Of a stretch of 54,974 nucleotides of DNA, positions 36,823-46,160 are shown in pieces. The DNA comes from Defluviitaleaceae bacterium. GTDB lineage: Bacteria; Bacillota; Clostridia; Lachnospirales; WRAX01. How positions within the stretch are numbered: position 1 is the stretch's first letter; each line of letters starts with the position of its first letter. The translations under genes and the position numbers were made by a program. Below the pieces are notes generated by a model. That model was not told where the DNA came from, did not search any database, and worked only from the letters and a program-made list of their open reading frames with translations. The stretch lies in the NCBI GenBank assembly GCA_009779935.1, contig WRAX01000015.1:1-54974 (forward strand), given 5' to 3'.

Positions 36823-36838
36823 ATGAGGAGCTATCAAA

Positions 36839-36952
36839 ATGCAAAATTTAGTAAATGAATTTATTGCAGAAGGTAGTTTGTTAGCGGATGCAAAAAGCTG
36901 ATATATTGACTTGGTTTCTGAGGTTGGTGAGCTATTTGCTGATTATTGCTAA
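36839..36952 (+). pseudogene. Remnant of a MazG-like nucleotide pyrophosphohydrolase
   Basis: GAGGAG lies 8 nt before an ATG that opens MQNLVNEFIAEGSLLADAKS. An in-frame TGA follows, then YIDLVSEVGEL, the first helix of the MazG/RS21-C6 family with its EVGE metal-binding pair. TAA ends it 17 codons after the TGA. A CGA-to-TGA change would explain the stop. Most of the gene is missing. Confidence 0.45.
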
Positions 36953-37520
36953 AACAGTTTCCTGCACATCCATGCCTTCGTAATTAAAAATATGGGGCTG
37001 TGCGGGAAATTCATCGATAGCATGCCCCAAATTGTCTGCGTTATGGGACATGTCAAAGTCAAAGGGCATTCGGGTATTAGGTAGCATTGGTTAGCTACCC
37101 ATCGAAAGATGAATCTTCATATGCAAAATCTGCCGCATTAAGATAGGGCAGTGATGCCATACTTTCATTGGCTACACGCAGCACTTCTATATTAAGCGGA
37201 TTGTTGGCATAATATATCCTTGTGTGCGGTTGTGTAATATGCGGGGCAATAAGAGTATCTTTTGCACGGCTCTATTACAAAGGTTTCAATGCATTGATTT
37301 ATTCCCCCTTCCCTCCATGGGTTTGTTGGGGTTTTGCCAGTTCATATGAAAATGGGCAAAAAGATGTGCTACCTGTAAAAACTCTCCTCGCCTGCCGTTT
37401 GCATAACTCGAACACGCAATCTCTGGGCTTCTTCTTGTATTACATGTACCCATTTCCATTACTGCAAGCCACCAATGCAACCAAAACCAACAATGTGGTT
37501 GCAAGCAATATCCTTTTCAT
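36932..37520 (-). pseudogene. Decayed lipoprotein gene
   Basis: At 37520 the minus strand starts MKRILLATTLLVLVALVAC, a clear lipoprotein signal with an LVAC lipobox and a GGAGG site 8 nt upstream. It stops after 26 codons. Further along the same strand are two protein-like pieces in different frames: 37095-37271 (58 codons, including IEVLRVANESMASLPYLN) and 36932-37090 (52 codons, including MPFDFDMSHNADNLGHAI). The pieces are in order and probably come from one gene broken by stops and frameshifts. I do not recognise the family. The 36838-37600 gap holds nothing else I can support. Confidence 0.45.
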
Positions 37521-37600
37521 GTTCACAACCTCCGCCCAAGCATGTCGCCAACCCCCTTAGTTGGCAAGTCAAATTTTTTGACGAAATTTCAAAAAGACTG

Positions 37601-37628
37601 TTGAAACTTTTTGCCAACATGGTATAAT
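37601..37628 (+). promoter_or_regulatory. Promoter for the pyrophosphatase gene
   Basis: TTGAAA at 37601-37606 and TATAAT at 37623-37628 with a 16-bp spacer, 29 nt before the ATG. Confidence 0.75.
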
Positions 37629-37657
37629 ATACACATGGCAAGATTTTGGGAGGATTT

Positions 37658-39274
37658 ATGGAGCACTTAAAAGACAAAGTATATATCTTTGGACACAAAA
37701 GTCCGGATACGGATACGGTGGCATCCGCCATTACCTACGCCCACTTAAAGCAACAGTTGGGCATGGCAGGGGCAAGGGCCTACCGTTTAGGTGAAATTAA
37801 CCAAGAGACTGAGTTTGTGCTTAATTATTTTGGTGTGGATGCGCCACCGCTTCTAAAAGATGTTAAGCGGCGCGTTGGGGATTTGGAATTTTACAAACCC
37901 GAAACCGTTTGCGGGCACGAGCCTGTAAAAACCGCTTGGGACATTATGCGCCACGGCGAAGGTAGCCGACTTGTGCCCATTACCTGCGAAAAAGGCAAGC
38001 TTGCAGGTATAATTGGCATGGCGGATGTAACCGAAATTTTTATGGATGGTTACGACATTGCCCGGCACGAAATTTTATATGAAAACTTAATAAACATCCT
38101 TGAGGGCAAACATTTTGGCGGCAAATATAAATATGACCGGCTTGAAGGGCGTGTTTATGTGGGCGGCATACCCCAAGGTAGCGAAATTTGTGATAAAGAC
38201 ATCATAATTTGTGGCAACTTGGAGTATGCTTGGAAGATGTATTATGAGCATGATTTTGGTTGTATCATCCTTACCAGTGATGTGGAGCCACGTGGCTTTG
38301 ATGGGGTAAAATGCGCCATTGTTTGTGTAGATTGTGCGGCTTTTACTGCCGTAAAGCTTATCAGTCAAGCAATCTCCATCCGTTCGGTTATGAATACGGA
38401 GAGCATTTTAACATTTTCCCCCGAATCCTATGTGGATGATATGCTGGAAACCATGCGCAACAGACGGTACCGCAACTTTCCCATTGTTGCATCCGATGGG
38501 ACACTTTTGGGGATTTTATCCCGTAGGCATGTGATGCTTGTGGGTGGTAAAAAAGTTGTTTTGGTTGATCATAACGAGCGTAGCCAATCTGTGGACGGGT
38601 TGGATCAAGCCGAAATAGTGGAAATTATCGATCACCACAGGTTGGCAGATATACAAACCAATGCCCCACCCTATTCCCGTATAGAGCCCGTAGGTTGCAC
38701 CTGCACAATAATTTACAAAATGTACAAAGAAAATGGTGTGGACATACCCAAGCCCATTGCGGGATTGCTACTTTCCGCTATTTTATCGGATACTTTGGCA
38801 TTCACATCCCCCACCTGCACGGCGCAGGACAAGGCAGCAGCAGAAGCTTTAGCGACCATCGCCGGGGTAGATGTGGAAGAATATGGTAAAGAAATGTTTA
38901 GGGCAGGCACAAATTTGGATAAGATGAGTGTAGCCCAGATGTTGACAACTGATATTAAAAAATTCACCTTTGGTAAAACGGATGCCTATGTGGCACAAAT
39001 AAATGTAATGGACTTTGAGGGCTTAATGGCCCGCGAGGCGGAAATTACCGAAGAGCTTACGAAGTTTTACGAAGTTAACAACTGTCGGCTATTGGTGTTT
39101 ATGGTAACGGACATTATCCGCAATGGCAGCGAGCTTTTTGCCGTGGGTGATGCTAAAAAAATAGCACAGGAAGCCTTTGGCATGGCAGAGGGTAGTAGCA
39201 GAATTTTCCTGCCCGGGGTAGTTTCCCGCAAAAGCCAAATTATACCAAAACTGACCCGCATTGGCGAGGCATAA
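37658..39274 (+). CDS. ppaC: Manganese-dependent inorganic pyrophosphatase with CBS domains
   Basis: Family II (DHH) pyrophosphatase that removes PPi. The 538-residue protein is longer than simple PpaC (about 310) because a regulatory insert splits the DHH domain: a CBS domain pair and a DRTGG-like segment at about residues 70-300. Metal ligands are visible in FGHKSPDTDTVAS (7-19 region) and EIIDHHRLAD; the C-terminal DHHA2 domain ends the protein. In characterised clostridial enzymes the CBS pair senses adenine nucleotides. The ATG at 37658 has GGGAGG upstream. Confidence 0.92.
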   Translation: MEHLKDKVYIFGHKSPDTDTVASAITYAHLKQQLGMAGARAYRLGEINQETEFVLNYFGVDAPPLLKDVKRRVGDLEFYKPETVCGHEPVKTAWDIMRHGEGSRLVPITCEKGKLAGIIGMADVTEIFMDGYDIARHEILYENLINILEGKHFGGKYKYDRLEGRVYVGGIPQGSEICDKDIIICGNLEYAWKMYYEHDFGCIILTSDVEPRGFDGVKCAIVCVDCAAFTAVKLISQAISIRSVMNTESILTFSPESYVDDMLETMRNRRYRNFPIVASDGTLLGILSRRHVMLVGGKKVVLVDHNERSQSVDGLDQAEIVEIIDHHRLADIQTNAPPYSRIEPVGCTCTIIYKMYKENGVDIPKPIAGLLLSAILSDTLAFTSPTCTAQDKAAAEALATIAGVDVEEYGKEMFRAGTNLDKMSVAQMLTTDIKKFTFGKTDAYVAQINVMDFEGLMAREAEITEELTKFYEVNNCRLLVFMVTDIIRNGSELFAVGDAKKIAQEAFGMAEGSSRIFLPGVVSRKSQIIPKLTRIGEA

Positions 39275-39292
39275 TTTTAAGGAGGTAATATT

Positions 39293-39667
39293 ATGAGCAA
39301 GAACAAATCTATCCCGTTGACGGATTATTTGGACATTATTGAAAATACCGAGGATGAAACCCGCTTTTTTGAGAATCTTGACCAAGTCAAAGATGGTTTG
39401 GCAGAAGCCAAGGACATACCCGTTGTTGGCGTCCTAATCAATGCTTTGGTGGCATTAAATGATTTTGGTAATGTGGCAGATTTTAAGGATTCTGCCCATT
39501 ATGATGCGGTTGAAGGGTGGGATATTACGGTAGACCCCGCAACCGGCGCTTTTTCCATTATGCCCGGTGCTGCCATGCGTAAGAAAATTTTTACCATCCT
39601 TGGTGTAGTTGCGGCGGGAATAGTTGGTATAATCGTTCTCATCAAATTCCTGCGCCGCCGTAGATAG
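39293..39667 (+). CDS. Hypothetical tail-anchored protein
   Basis: The 124-residue protein has a soluble N-terminal 95 residues, then one membrane segment (IFTILGVVAAGIVGIIVLIKF, 99-119) and an RRRR end, so it is likely tail-anchored with the bulk in the cytoplasm. AAGGAGG lies 8 nt before the ATG. It follows ppaC by 18 nt and shares its terminator. No family recognised. Confidence 0.7.
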   Translation: MSKNKSIPLTDYLDIIENTEDETRFFENLDQVKDGLAEAKDIPVVGVLINALVALNDFGNVADFKDSAHYDAVEGWDITVDPATGAFSIMPGAAMRKKIFTILGVVAAGIVGIIVLIKFLRRRR

Positions 39668-39697
39668 GCTAAAACAAAATTAATATCTTATTGCAAT

Positions 39698-39736
39698 AAA
39701 AAACACCATGCAGACTTGATGCCGCATGGTGTTTTT
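39698..39736. terminator. Terminator after the ppaC operon
   Basis: AAAAACACCATGC pairs with GCATGGTGTTTTT around a 12-nt loop; both flanks are A/T runs. Confidence 0.8.
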
Positions 39737-39741
39737 GGTTT

Positions 39742-39793
39742 ATTGCATCATTCCATACCGCCACCGGGTGGCATTGCTGGTTCTGTGATTTCG
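39742..39793 (-). pseudogene. Duplicated 3' end of groEL
   Basis: The minus strand reads [14 protein letters not shown] then stop, a copy of the groEL end ([15 protein letters not shown]) at 40101. The DNA matches the groEL 3' end over about 40 bp with one deleted base and a few substitutions. It has no upstream groEL sequence: the next 50 bp encode a different small protein. Confidence 0.6.
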
Positions 39794-39798
39794 ACGAA

Positions 39799-39927
39799 TC
39801 AGTGATTTTTATGTTTGTGGTCTGCGAGTTTTTTGACTGCCTCAGACTTAACGGCGGCAGATTGACTTGTAGAAAGCTTTCTGCCAGCTTCACTCACTTT
39901 TTTTGGTGGATTACATTTTTTACCCAC
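39799..39927 (-). CDS. Small basic protein (42 aa)
   Basis: A GTG start preceded by GGGGG at 7 nt opens VGKKCNPPKKVSEAGRKLST, continuing with SQSAAVKSEAVKKLADHKHK and TGA. It is rich in Lys, Ser and Ala with a repeated S-x-A-x-K pattern, and has no membrane segment. Short Lys/Ser/Ala-rich proteins of this kind occur in Clostridia and phages, with no known role. It is too short for most gene callers. 39928-40100 holds nothing else I can support. Confidence 0.45.
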   Translation of the reverse strand: MGKKCNPPKKVSEAGRKLSTSQSAAVKSEAVKKLADHKHKNH

Positions 39928-40100
39928 AAAACAACCCCCTTGCCCCTTTCACATAACCAACTTGTCTCATCTCTTATTCTAAAAGGCGGTAACCTGGCAG
40001 GGCTTAACCTGCTCTTATAGCATTTAGAGCTTAAAGTTGCGACCATCTATTCGGAATACCATGGATACTTATTCACATAATGGTGATTTTTTCGTGCAAA

Positions 40101-41735
<1,635 letters not shown>

Positions 41736-41745
41736 CTAAATGGTT

Positions 41746-42030
41746 CTATTGAACAATAGCCAAAATATCGTTATGCTTTACCACGATGTACTCATCATCG
41801 CCAATTTTTACTTCTGTGCCTGCATATTTGGAATATATAACCTTATCTCCAACGGTAACTTCCATTTTAATTTCCTTACCATCCACCATGCCACCGGGGC
41901 CAACTGCTACAACCTGAGCCTCCTGTGGTTTTTCTTGTGATTTGCTTGTTAAGATAATACCGCCTTTTGTGGTTTCCTCCGCTTCCAGTTGTCTTAGCAC
42001 AACCCTGTCAGCAATGGGCTTTAACTTCAT
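41746..42030 (-). CDS. groES: Co-chaperonin GroES
   Basis: Lid of the GroEL cage. The protein is 94 residues (MKLKPIADRVVLRQLEAEE), with the mobile loop TKGGIILTSKSQEKPQ and the GDKVIYSKYAGTE roof strand. I chose the ATG at 42030, which has AGGAGG 7 nt upstream; the frame is open 12 codons further but without a site. Confidence 0.97.
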   Translation of the reverse strand: MKLKPIADRVVLRQLEAEETTKGGIILTSKSQEKPQEAQVVAVGPGGMVDGKEIKMEVTVGDKVIYSKYAGTEVKIGDDEYIVVKHNDILAIVQ

Positions 42031-42059
42031 ATTGCTACCTCCTAAAAAATTAATTGGGA

Positions 42060-42086
42060 TTAGCACTCCTCACATTCAAGTGCTAA
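42060..42086. promoter_or_regulatory. CIRCE operator (HrcA site) for groESL
   Basis: TTAGCACTC, nine bases, AAGTGCTAA matches the CIRCE consensus TTAGCACTC-N9-GAGTGCTAA with one mismatch. It lies 30 nt before groES, directly after a minus-strand TATAAT at 42091-42096. HrcA should repress the operon and release it on heat stress. hrcA itself is not in the window. Confidence 0.92.
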
Positions 42087-42262
42087 CAACATTATATATT
42101 TTACCAAATGCCCCATATATTGCAAACGGTGATTTTGGTCAAATACCCTTTTAATATAGCTTTTTAATATTTTAATTCGTTTTTTCTCATGATATCTCCC
42201 ATTTTCTTATTCAGTAACGCCTTATTTTGTCTTCCTATATGATGAAAAGAGGAGTTGATACC

Positions 42263-42415
42263 ATGTTTCGCAATCCTTCCATCGCCATTTTAGACACGGG
42301 CGTTGCCCCTGTTACCGACTTGCATGGGCGCATCATTTGCAGTGTGGATTTTATAAACGGCAGCCGCCACGCTTATGATGATAATGCCCACGGCACCCAT
42401 GTGCGTCCTTCATAA
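42263..42415 (+). CDS. Subtilase (S8), N-terminal fragment split by a mobile element
   Basis: The fragment starts MFRNPSIAILDTG, with catalytic Asp11 in DTG, and reaches AHGTHV with catalytic His43 before ending in four foreign residues at a TAA. The ATG has GGAG 9 nt upstream. The rest of the protein resumes at 52843 with VAGIAAGDG in the expected order. Joining at the shared CA gives an in-frame 291-residue enzyme with no signal peptide or pro-region, like the intracellular or minimal bacterial subtilases. As it stands the fragment cannot be active. Confidence 0.88.
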   Translation: MFRNPSIAILDTGVAPVTDLHGRIICSVDFINGSRHAYDDNAHGTHVRPS

Positions 42416-42421
42416 TCTTAG
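42394..42421. other. attL of the subtilase-interrupting element
   Basis: Contains the core CACCCATGTG (42394-42403), 8 bp, then the arm ATAATCTTAG (42412-42421). The same core (with C for T at position 7) and the inverted arm at the same 8-bp distance form the right junction. Crossover is placed at CA, 42398-42399. Confidence 0.75.
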
Positions 42422-42470
42422 TCAGTTGCAACGGTCGCTGGGTCGTGCGGCAATTTATGGACACAGATTC

Positions 42471-44096
42471 TTAAAGCAGCCACCTTATTGTTATCACTTG
42501 CTCCTTTGTTTCGGGGCATCTTTCCCCAATGCAAACTGTGTCAATGAAGTCATTTATAATTTCGTGGGTCAAGGTTTCAATCCGCTTGTATTCTTCCAAA
42601 AGAACCCATGCATTGCCGAAAGTCTTTTTGTGCATCTCCATGTCGGCCAATTTATCTTCTAAGTCCCCTCTCATTTTGATATATTCTTGCTGTTCTTTCT
42701 CGAATATTTCTTTGAAGCTCAAAAAATCTTCTTCCAAAATAATATGGTTCAACTTATCGGCATAGGCCATGGCCATAACCTTTCGGGTAGTTTCGATTTT
42801 TGCTTCAACCTCAAATAGCTGTTTTTTAATTTTCGGGAAGTCATCACCCCCTTCTTTAATACAGGCTAAGGCGGCACTGATAATTTCAACAGCATCGTCG
42901 CCGTTGGTGGCATCGCTAATTAACTCCCTTATTCTGTTTGCAATTGCCTCCTCAACCTTATCTTGGTTGATACAGTGAGGTGTGCAATCTCTTCTTTTAG
43001 ATATTGTGGAAAGTTTGCACCTTAAAAAGCGGGTTTTGCCATTTCGGGATAACCCACTTCGCTGCATAGTGGAACCGCAATCGGAACAAATAAGCTTACC
43101 CGCTAAAATATGGGGCTTCAATTTCTCTATTGGTTTATTGTCAGGGTCACTTTTATATCCTGTACGCTTGCGATCCATCAACTTTTGCACCTTGTTAAAC
43201 CGGTTTTCGTCAATTATTTGTGGGTGGTTGTTTTTTATTACTATCCATTGGTTTTCGGGAACCACGGCTACCTTTTTACTTTTGTAGCTCACCCTCTGCT
43301 GCCTGCCTTGAATTAGTGTTCCTATGTAAGTTTCGTTCCTAAGGATTTTATTTATGGTGCTTGCTGCCCAAATTCCGTATTTAAGGCTGTAAATGCCGGC
43401 ACCGGGGTTTGCAAAGTTAAGTCCCTGCTTCTTTTTGTATTGGCTTGGGGTGGGCACACCTCTTTGGCTTAAAATATGCCCTATAGCGTGGGCGCCATTG
43501 CCTTCCAAGTACAAGGAATAGATTTCTCTAACAATTTGCGCAGCTTCTTCATCAATAACCAGTTTGTGCTTATCATCCGGGTCTTTGCTATATCCATAGC
43601 AAGCAAAAGGGCCGAGAAACTGCCCGGCTTCCATCTTTTTCCTAAAAACGGCTCTAATATTATCAGACAAGTCCTCGCTATGCCATTCATTTATAAGCCC
43701 GTATATCTGGCGGGCTTTTTTGTTGCCCTTAACATTGGTATCCACATTATCGGTTAGGCTAATAAAGCGTATACCCCACTTAACAAAATGGCCATGTATA
43801 TACTTCTCTACCAGCTCCATATCCCTTGTAAAACGGGATTGATGCTTACAGATGATGGTGTTAAACTTGCCGTCAGCGGCATCCTTAATCATCTGCTGAA
43901 AAGCCGGTCTGTCCGAAAATCCACTTAAATCCTCATCCACATAGACATTGTGGATGAGGAAGCTGTTGGAAACTGCATAATCCAACAGCATAAGCTTTTG
44001 ATTTTGGATGCTTTCGCTGTCATCTCCGATATGTGTTTTGCCTACGTCTTCCTTTGATAGGCGGCAATAAATAGCCGCAATTTGTTGGTTTTGCAT
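42471..44096 (-). CDS. Large serine recombinase
   Basis: Site-specific recombinase likely to integrate and excise the element. The protein is about 541 residues. The catalytic domain starts AAIYCRLSKED (nucleophile Ser near residue 14) and continues through SRFTRDMELVEKYI. A Recombinase domain follows (about 160-300), then a zinc ribbon (CSDCGSTM...C...C near 345-390), a coiled coil (about 415-490) and a short tail. I prefer the second ATG (MQNQQIAA) because GGGGGCG lies 6-8 nt before it. The gene stops 49 bp inside attL, the usual position for the integrase of such elements. Confidence 0.95.
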   Translation of the reverse strand: MQNQQIAAIYCRLSKEDVGKTHIGDDSESIQNQKLMLLDYAVSNSFLIHNVYVDEDLSGFSDRPAFQQMIKDAADGKFNTIICKHQSRFTRDMELVEKYIHGHFVKWGIRFISLTDNVDTNVKGNKKARQIYGLINEWHSEDLSDNIRAVFRKKMEAGQFLGPFACYGYSKDPDDKHKLVIDEEAAQIVREIYSLYLEGNGAHAIGHILSQRGVPTPSQYKKKQGLNFANPGAGIYSLKYGIWAASTINKILRNETYIGTLIQGRQQRVSYKSKKVAVVPENQWIVIKNNHPQIIDENRFNKVQKLMDRKRTGYKSDPDNKPIEKLKPHILAGKLICSDCGSTMQRSGLSRNGKTRFLRCKLSTISKRRDCTPHCINQDKVEEAIANRIRELISDATNGDDAVEIISAALACIKEGGDDFPKIKKQLFEVEAKIETTRKVMAMAYADKLNHIILEEDFLSFKEIFEKEQQEYIKMRGDLEDKLADMEMHKKTFGNAWVLLEEYKRIETLTHEIINDFIDTVCIGERCPETKEQVITIRWLL

Positions 44097-44108
44097 CCGC
44101 ATCGCCCC

Positions 44109-44285
44109 CTACTTTGCACTACCTGTATTACCAAGTTTTTTAGGATGGTTTTTTGAAGCGCCGCCCACAATCCCATAGCCTTCTTTAACCAAATGTTTGA
44201 CAATGATTTTCTTAATATTTTTTTGCCTTTCACCCTCTTCAGTTGACATGAAAAGATCCACCGCAACAATTTTGGCACCCCTCAA
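44109..44285 (-). CDS. Small protein upstream of the recombinase (58 aa)
   Basis: A TTG start with GAGGTG 7 nt upstream opens RGAKIVAVDLFMSTEEGERQ, followed by a basic helix (KNIKKIIVKHLVKEGYGIVGG). It ends 12 nt before the recombinase start, so the two are co-transcribed. It could be a directionality or regulatory protein; no known family is recognised. An alternative frame over the same bases is less protein-like. Confidence 0.5.
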   Translation of the reverse strand: MRGAKIVAVDLFMSTEEGERQKNIKKIIVKHLVKEGYGIVGGASKNHPKKLGNTGSAK

Positions 44286-44413
44286 ATCATCACCTCATTA
44301 CAATATTCCAAAAATATACATTACTATCCATATTCACCTACGGCTTGTTTGTATATCTAATAGAATCATCGAAAAACAAAATCGCTTTTGATTTCGCTGG
44401 GGATGAAAAAATG

Positions 44414-44442
44414 TTGACTTTTACCTTGCGGTATGATATAAT
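44414..44442 (+). promoter_or_regulatory. Promoter for the diguanylate cyclase genes
   Basis: TTGACT at 44414-44419 and TATAAT at 44437-44442 with a 17-bp spacer, 73 nt before the first cyclase. Confidence 0.75.
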
Positions 44443-44515
44443 TACAAGAAGGTTATTGCGGTTTTGTGCTTTGTTTGGTTTATTGAAAACATCAGACCGA
44501 AGAGAGGTGTAAAGA

Positions 44516-45562
44516 GTGGGTGAAAAAGAGCTCAGAATCCAAAAAGATATGCGGGTATTTATTTGCTTCTTTTTTGCCCAAAGTGCTGTTGGGCATGCAG
44601 CTTTAAGTATATACTTTTTTACTCAGCAACTTACGGTTCTGGCTATTATAAATATTTTCGATGTTTTGTTTTTCATCATAGTTCTCATAATAAATAAATC
44701 ACTTAAAATACGGGTGCTTAGTTATTTATTTGCAGCGAAGATTGTCCAATTCTCCTTAATATCAACTATATTAATGGGGCTAAATATTAATGTACAATGG
44801 CTTTTGCTGATGGCCATGTTTATGGTGGCTTTGCATCTTGATTTTAGTAAGAGACAGAGGATTATAATATTTATAACCCTACCTGTTTTAATGAACATAC
44901 AATTAATAATACCCGAATTTTTCCCGCCTCCATTTTATATTGAGAGAAACTTATTCTTGAGTTTTTTCTATGCTAATATTGTCGTGGTATCCTTTGGTGT
45001 GGGAGCCTTGGTAAGGTATGCTTTATCCGACAAAACAACAGCGTCTTTTGAAAAAAATATAGCCGAGTTTAAGCAAATTGCAAATATAGATCCACTGACC
45101 AAGATAAATAACCGCAGATATGCAGAAGCTTTTTTTGACAAGTTGGATGGCGAATCTTGCTTTATAGGGCTTATGGATATTGATAATTTTAAGGTTGTAA
45201 ACGATACTTACGGGCATGATATCGGGGATGTTGTTTTGGTTAATGTGGCGGAGGAATTAAAGAAGGCCACAAGGCAAACAGATTTGGTTTGCAGGTGGGG
45301 CGGGGAAGAGTTTTTGGTAGGTTTTCCCGAATGTGATTACGAAGATGGTTTGAGAATTTTGGAAACGATACGAAAAGGGGTGGAGGATAAAAAAATAGAC
45401 ACGGAAAAAGGCGCAATAAAGGTTACTTTGACCATGGGAGCAAGCATATTCTCTGGCGGAAATATAAAAGACACCATAGAAGCGTGTGACGAGCTTTTGT
45501 ATGCCGGTAAAAAGGCCGGTAAAAATAGGATTATGTCCATCGACCATCCTGCCAAAGCTTGA
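44516..45562 (+). CDS. Membrane diguanylate cyclase (GGDEF) with I-site
   Basis: Makes cyclic di-GMP from two GTP. The 348-residue protein has about five or six membrane segments in residues 15-175 of no named sensor type. A GGDEF domain follows: DPLTKINNRRY at its start, the metal-binding LMDIDNFKVVNDTYGHDIGD, and the active-site GGEEF. RQTD five residues before GGEEF is an intact RxxD inhibitory site, so product feedback is expected. The start is GTG after GAGAGGTG. It is the first of a plus-strand series within the element. Confidence 0.92.
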   Translation: MGEKELRIQKDMRVFICFFFAQSAVGHAALSIYFFTQQLTVLAIINIFDVLFFIIVLIINKSLKIRVLSYLFAAKIVQFSLISTILMGLNINVQWLLLMAMFMVALHLDFSKRQRIIIFITLPVLMNIQLIIPEFFPPPFYIERNLFLSFFYANIVVVSFGVGALVRYALSDKTTASFEKNIAEFKQIANIDPLTKINNRRYAEAFFDKLDGESCFIGLMDIDNFKVVNDTYGHDIGDVVLVNVAEELKKATRQTDLVCRWGGEEFLVGFPECDYEDGLRILETIRKGVEDKKIDTEKGAIKVTLTMGASIFSGGNIKDTIEACDELLYAGKKAGKNRIMSIDHPAKA

Positions 45563-45647
45563 TGAGGTGTAAGGCATGCATCTTGAAGCATTAACGCAAG
45601 TGCCTGCATTAAATCAATATTCTACATCTAAAATGGAGGTTTAACAC

Positions 45648-46061
45648 ATGAAGTTATGGAAGTATCTACTTATTGCTGCTTTAATTTTTTCCGCACTCTT
45701 CCTAATTGTATATGGAAGCTTGCTGATGATTTCACCGGACAACATAAACATCACGCTTAACTTTGAGGATGTATCCTCAGATGAACAACTCCAAATAGTA
45801 ATATTCCTGTATGGGAAGCTCTTTCTTGCAATTGCATTTGCATTCATAATAAACACCATTCTTGTTATCAAAGATTCTCCTTTGGGAATAATATTTGCAA
45901 TAGGTCAAGCAGTCCTAATGATGAATGCCGGGGTGCTGTCATTTATTATGACCGGTGATGCAACATATTTGTACGCAGACCTGGTTAGGGGATTGCTACT
46001 ATTGATATTGGTAATTCTTTATTACTTTATGTATTACCGAAGAAAAGTCCTGCGTAAGTAA
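45648..46061 (+). CDS. Small membrane protein (4 TM) of unknown function
   Basis: The 137-residue protein has four hydrophobic segments (near 7-29, 53-72, 75-98 and 107-127), a short acidic loop between the first two, and a YYRRKVLRK cytoplasmic end. GGAGG precedes the ATG. Between two membrane diguanylate cyclases, it might sense or tune them, but nothing in the sequence proves this. Confidence 0.65.
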   Translation: MKLWKYLLIAALIFSALFLIVYGSLLMISPDNINITLNFEDVSSDEQLQIVIFLYGKLFLAIAFAFIINTILVIKDSPLGIIFAIGQAVLMMNAGVLSFIMTGDATYLYADLVRGLLLLILVILYYFMYYRRKVLRK

Positions 46062-46160
46062 AATCATCACATTACATTCGTTTTTACATTCGTTTTTGCT
46101 TTTCCAAAAAGGATAGGCATTTAAGCCTCTTACGAGACATTTCTGAAAGGGTGTGTAGCA

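Noticed and set aside
36899-36901. In-frame TGA in the MazG-like remnant as a second selenocysteine
   Set aside because: The frame ends 17 codons later, the family has no selenocysteine at this position, and no matching hairpin is evident; a CGA-to-TGA mutation in a remnant is simpler.
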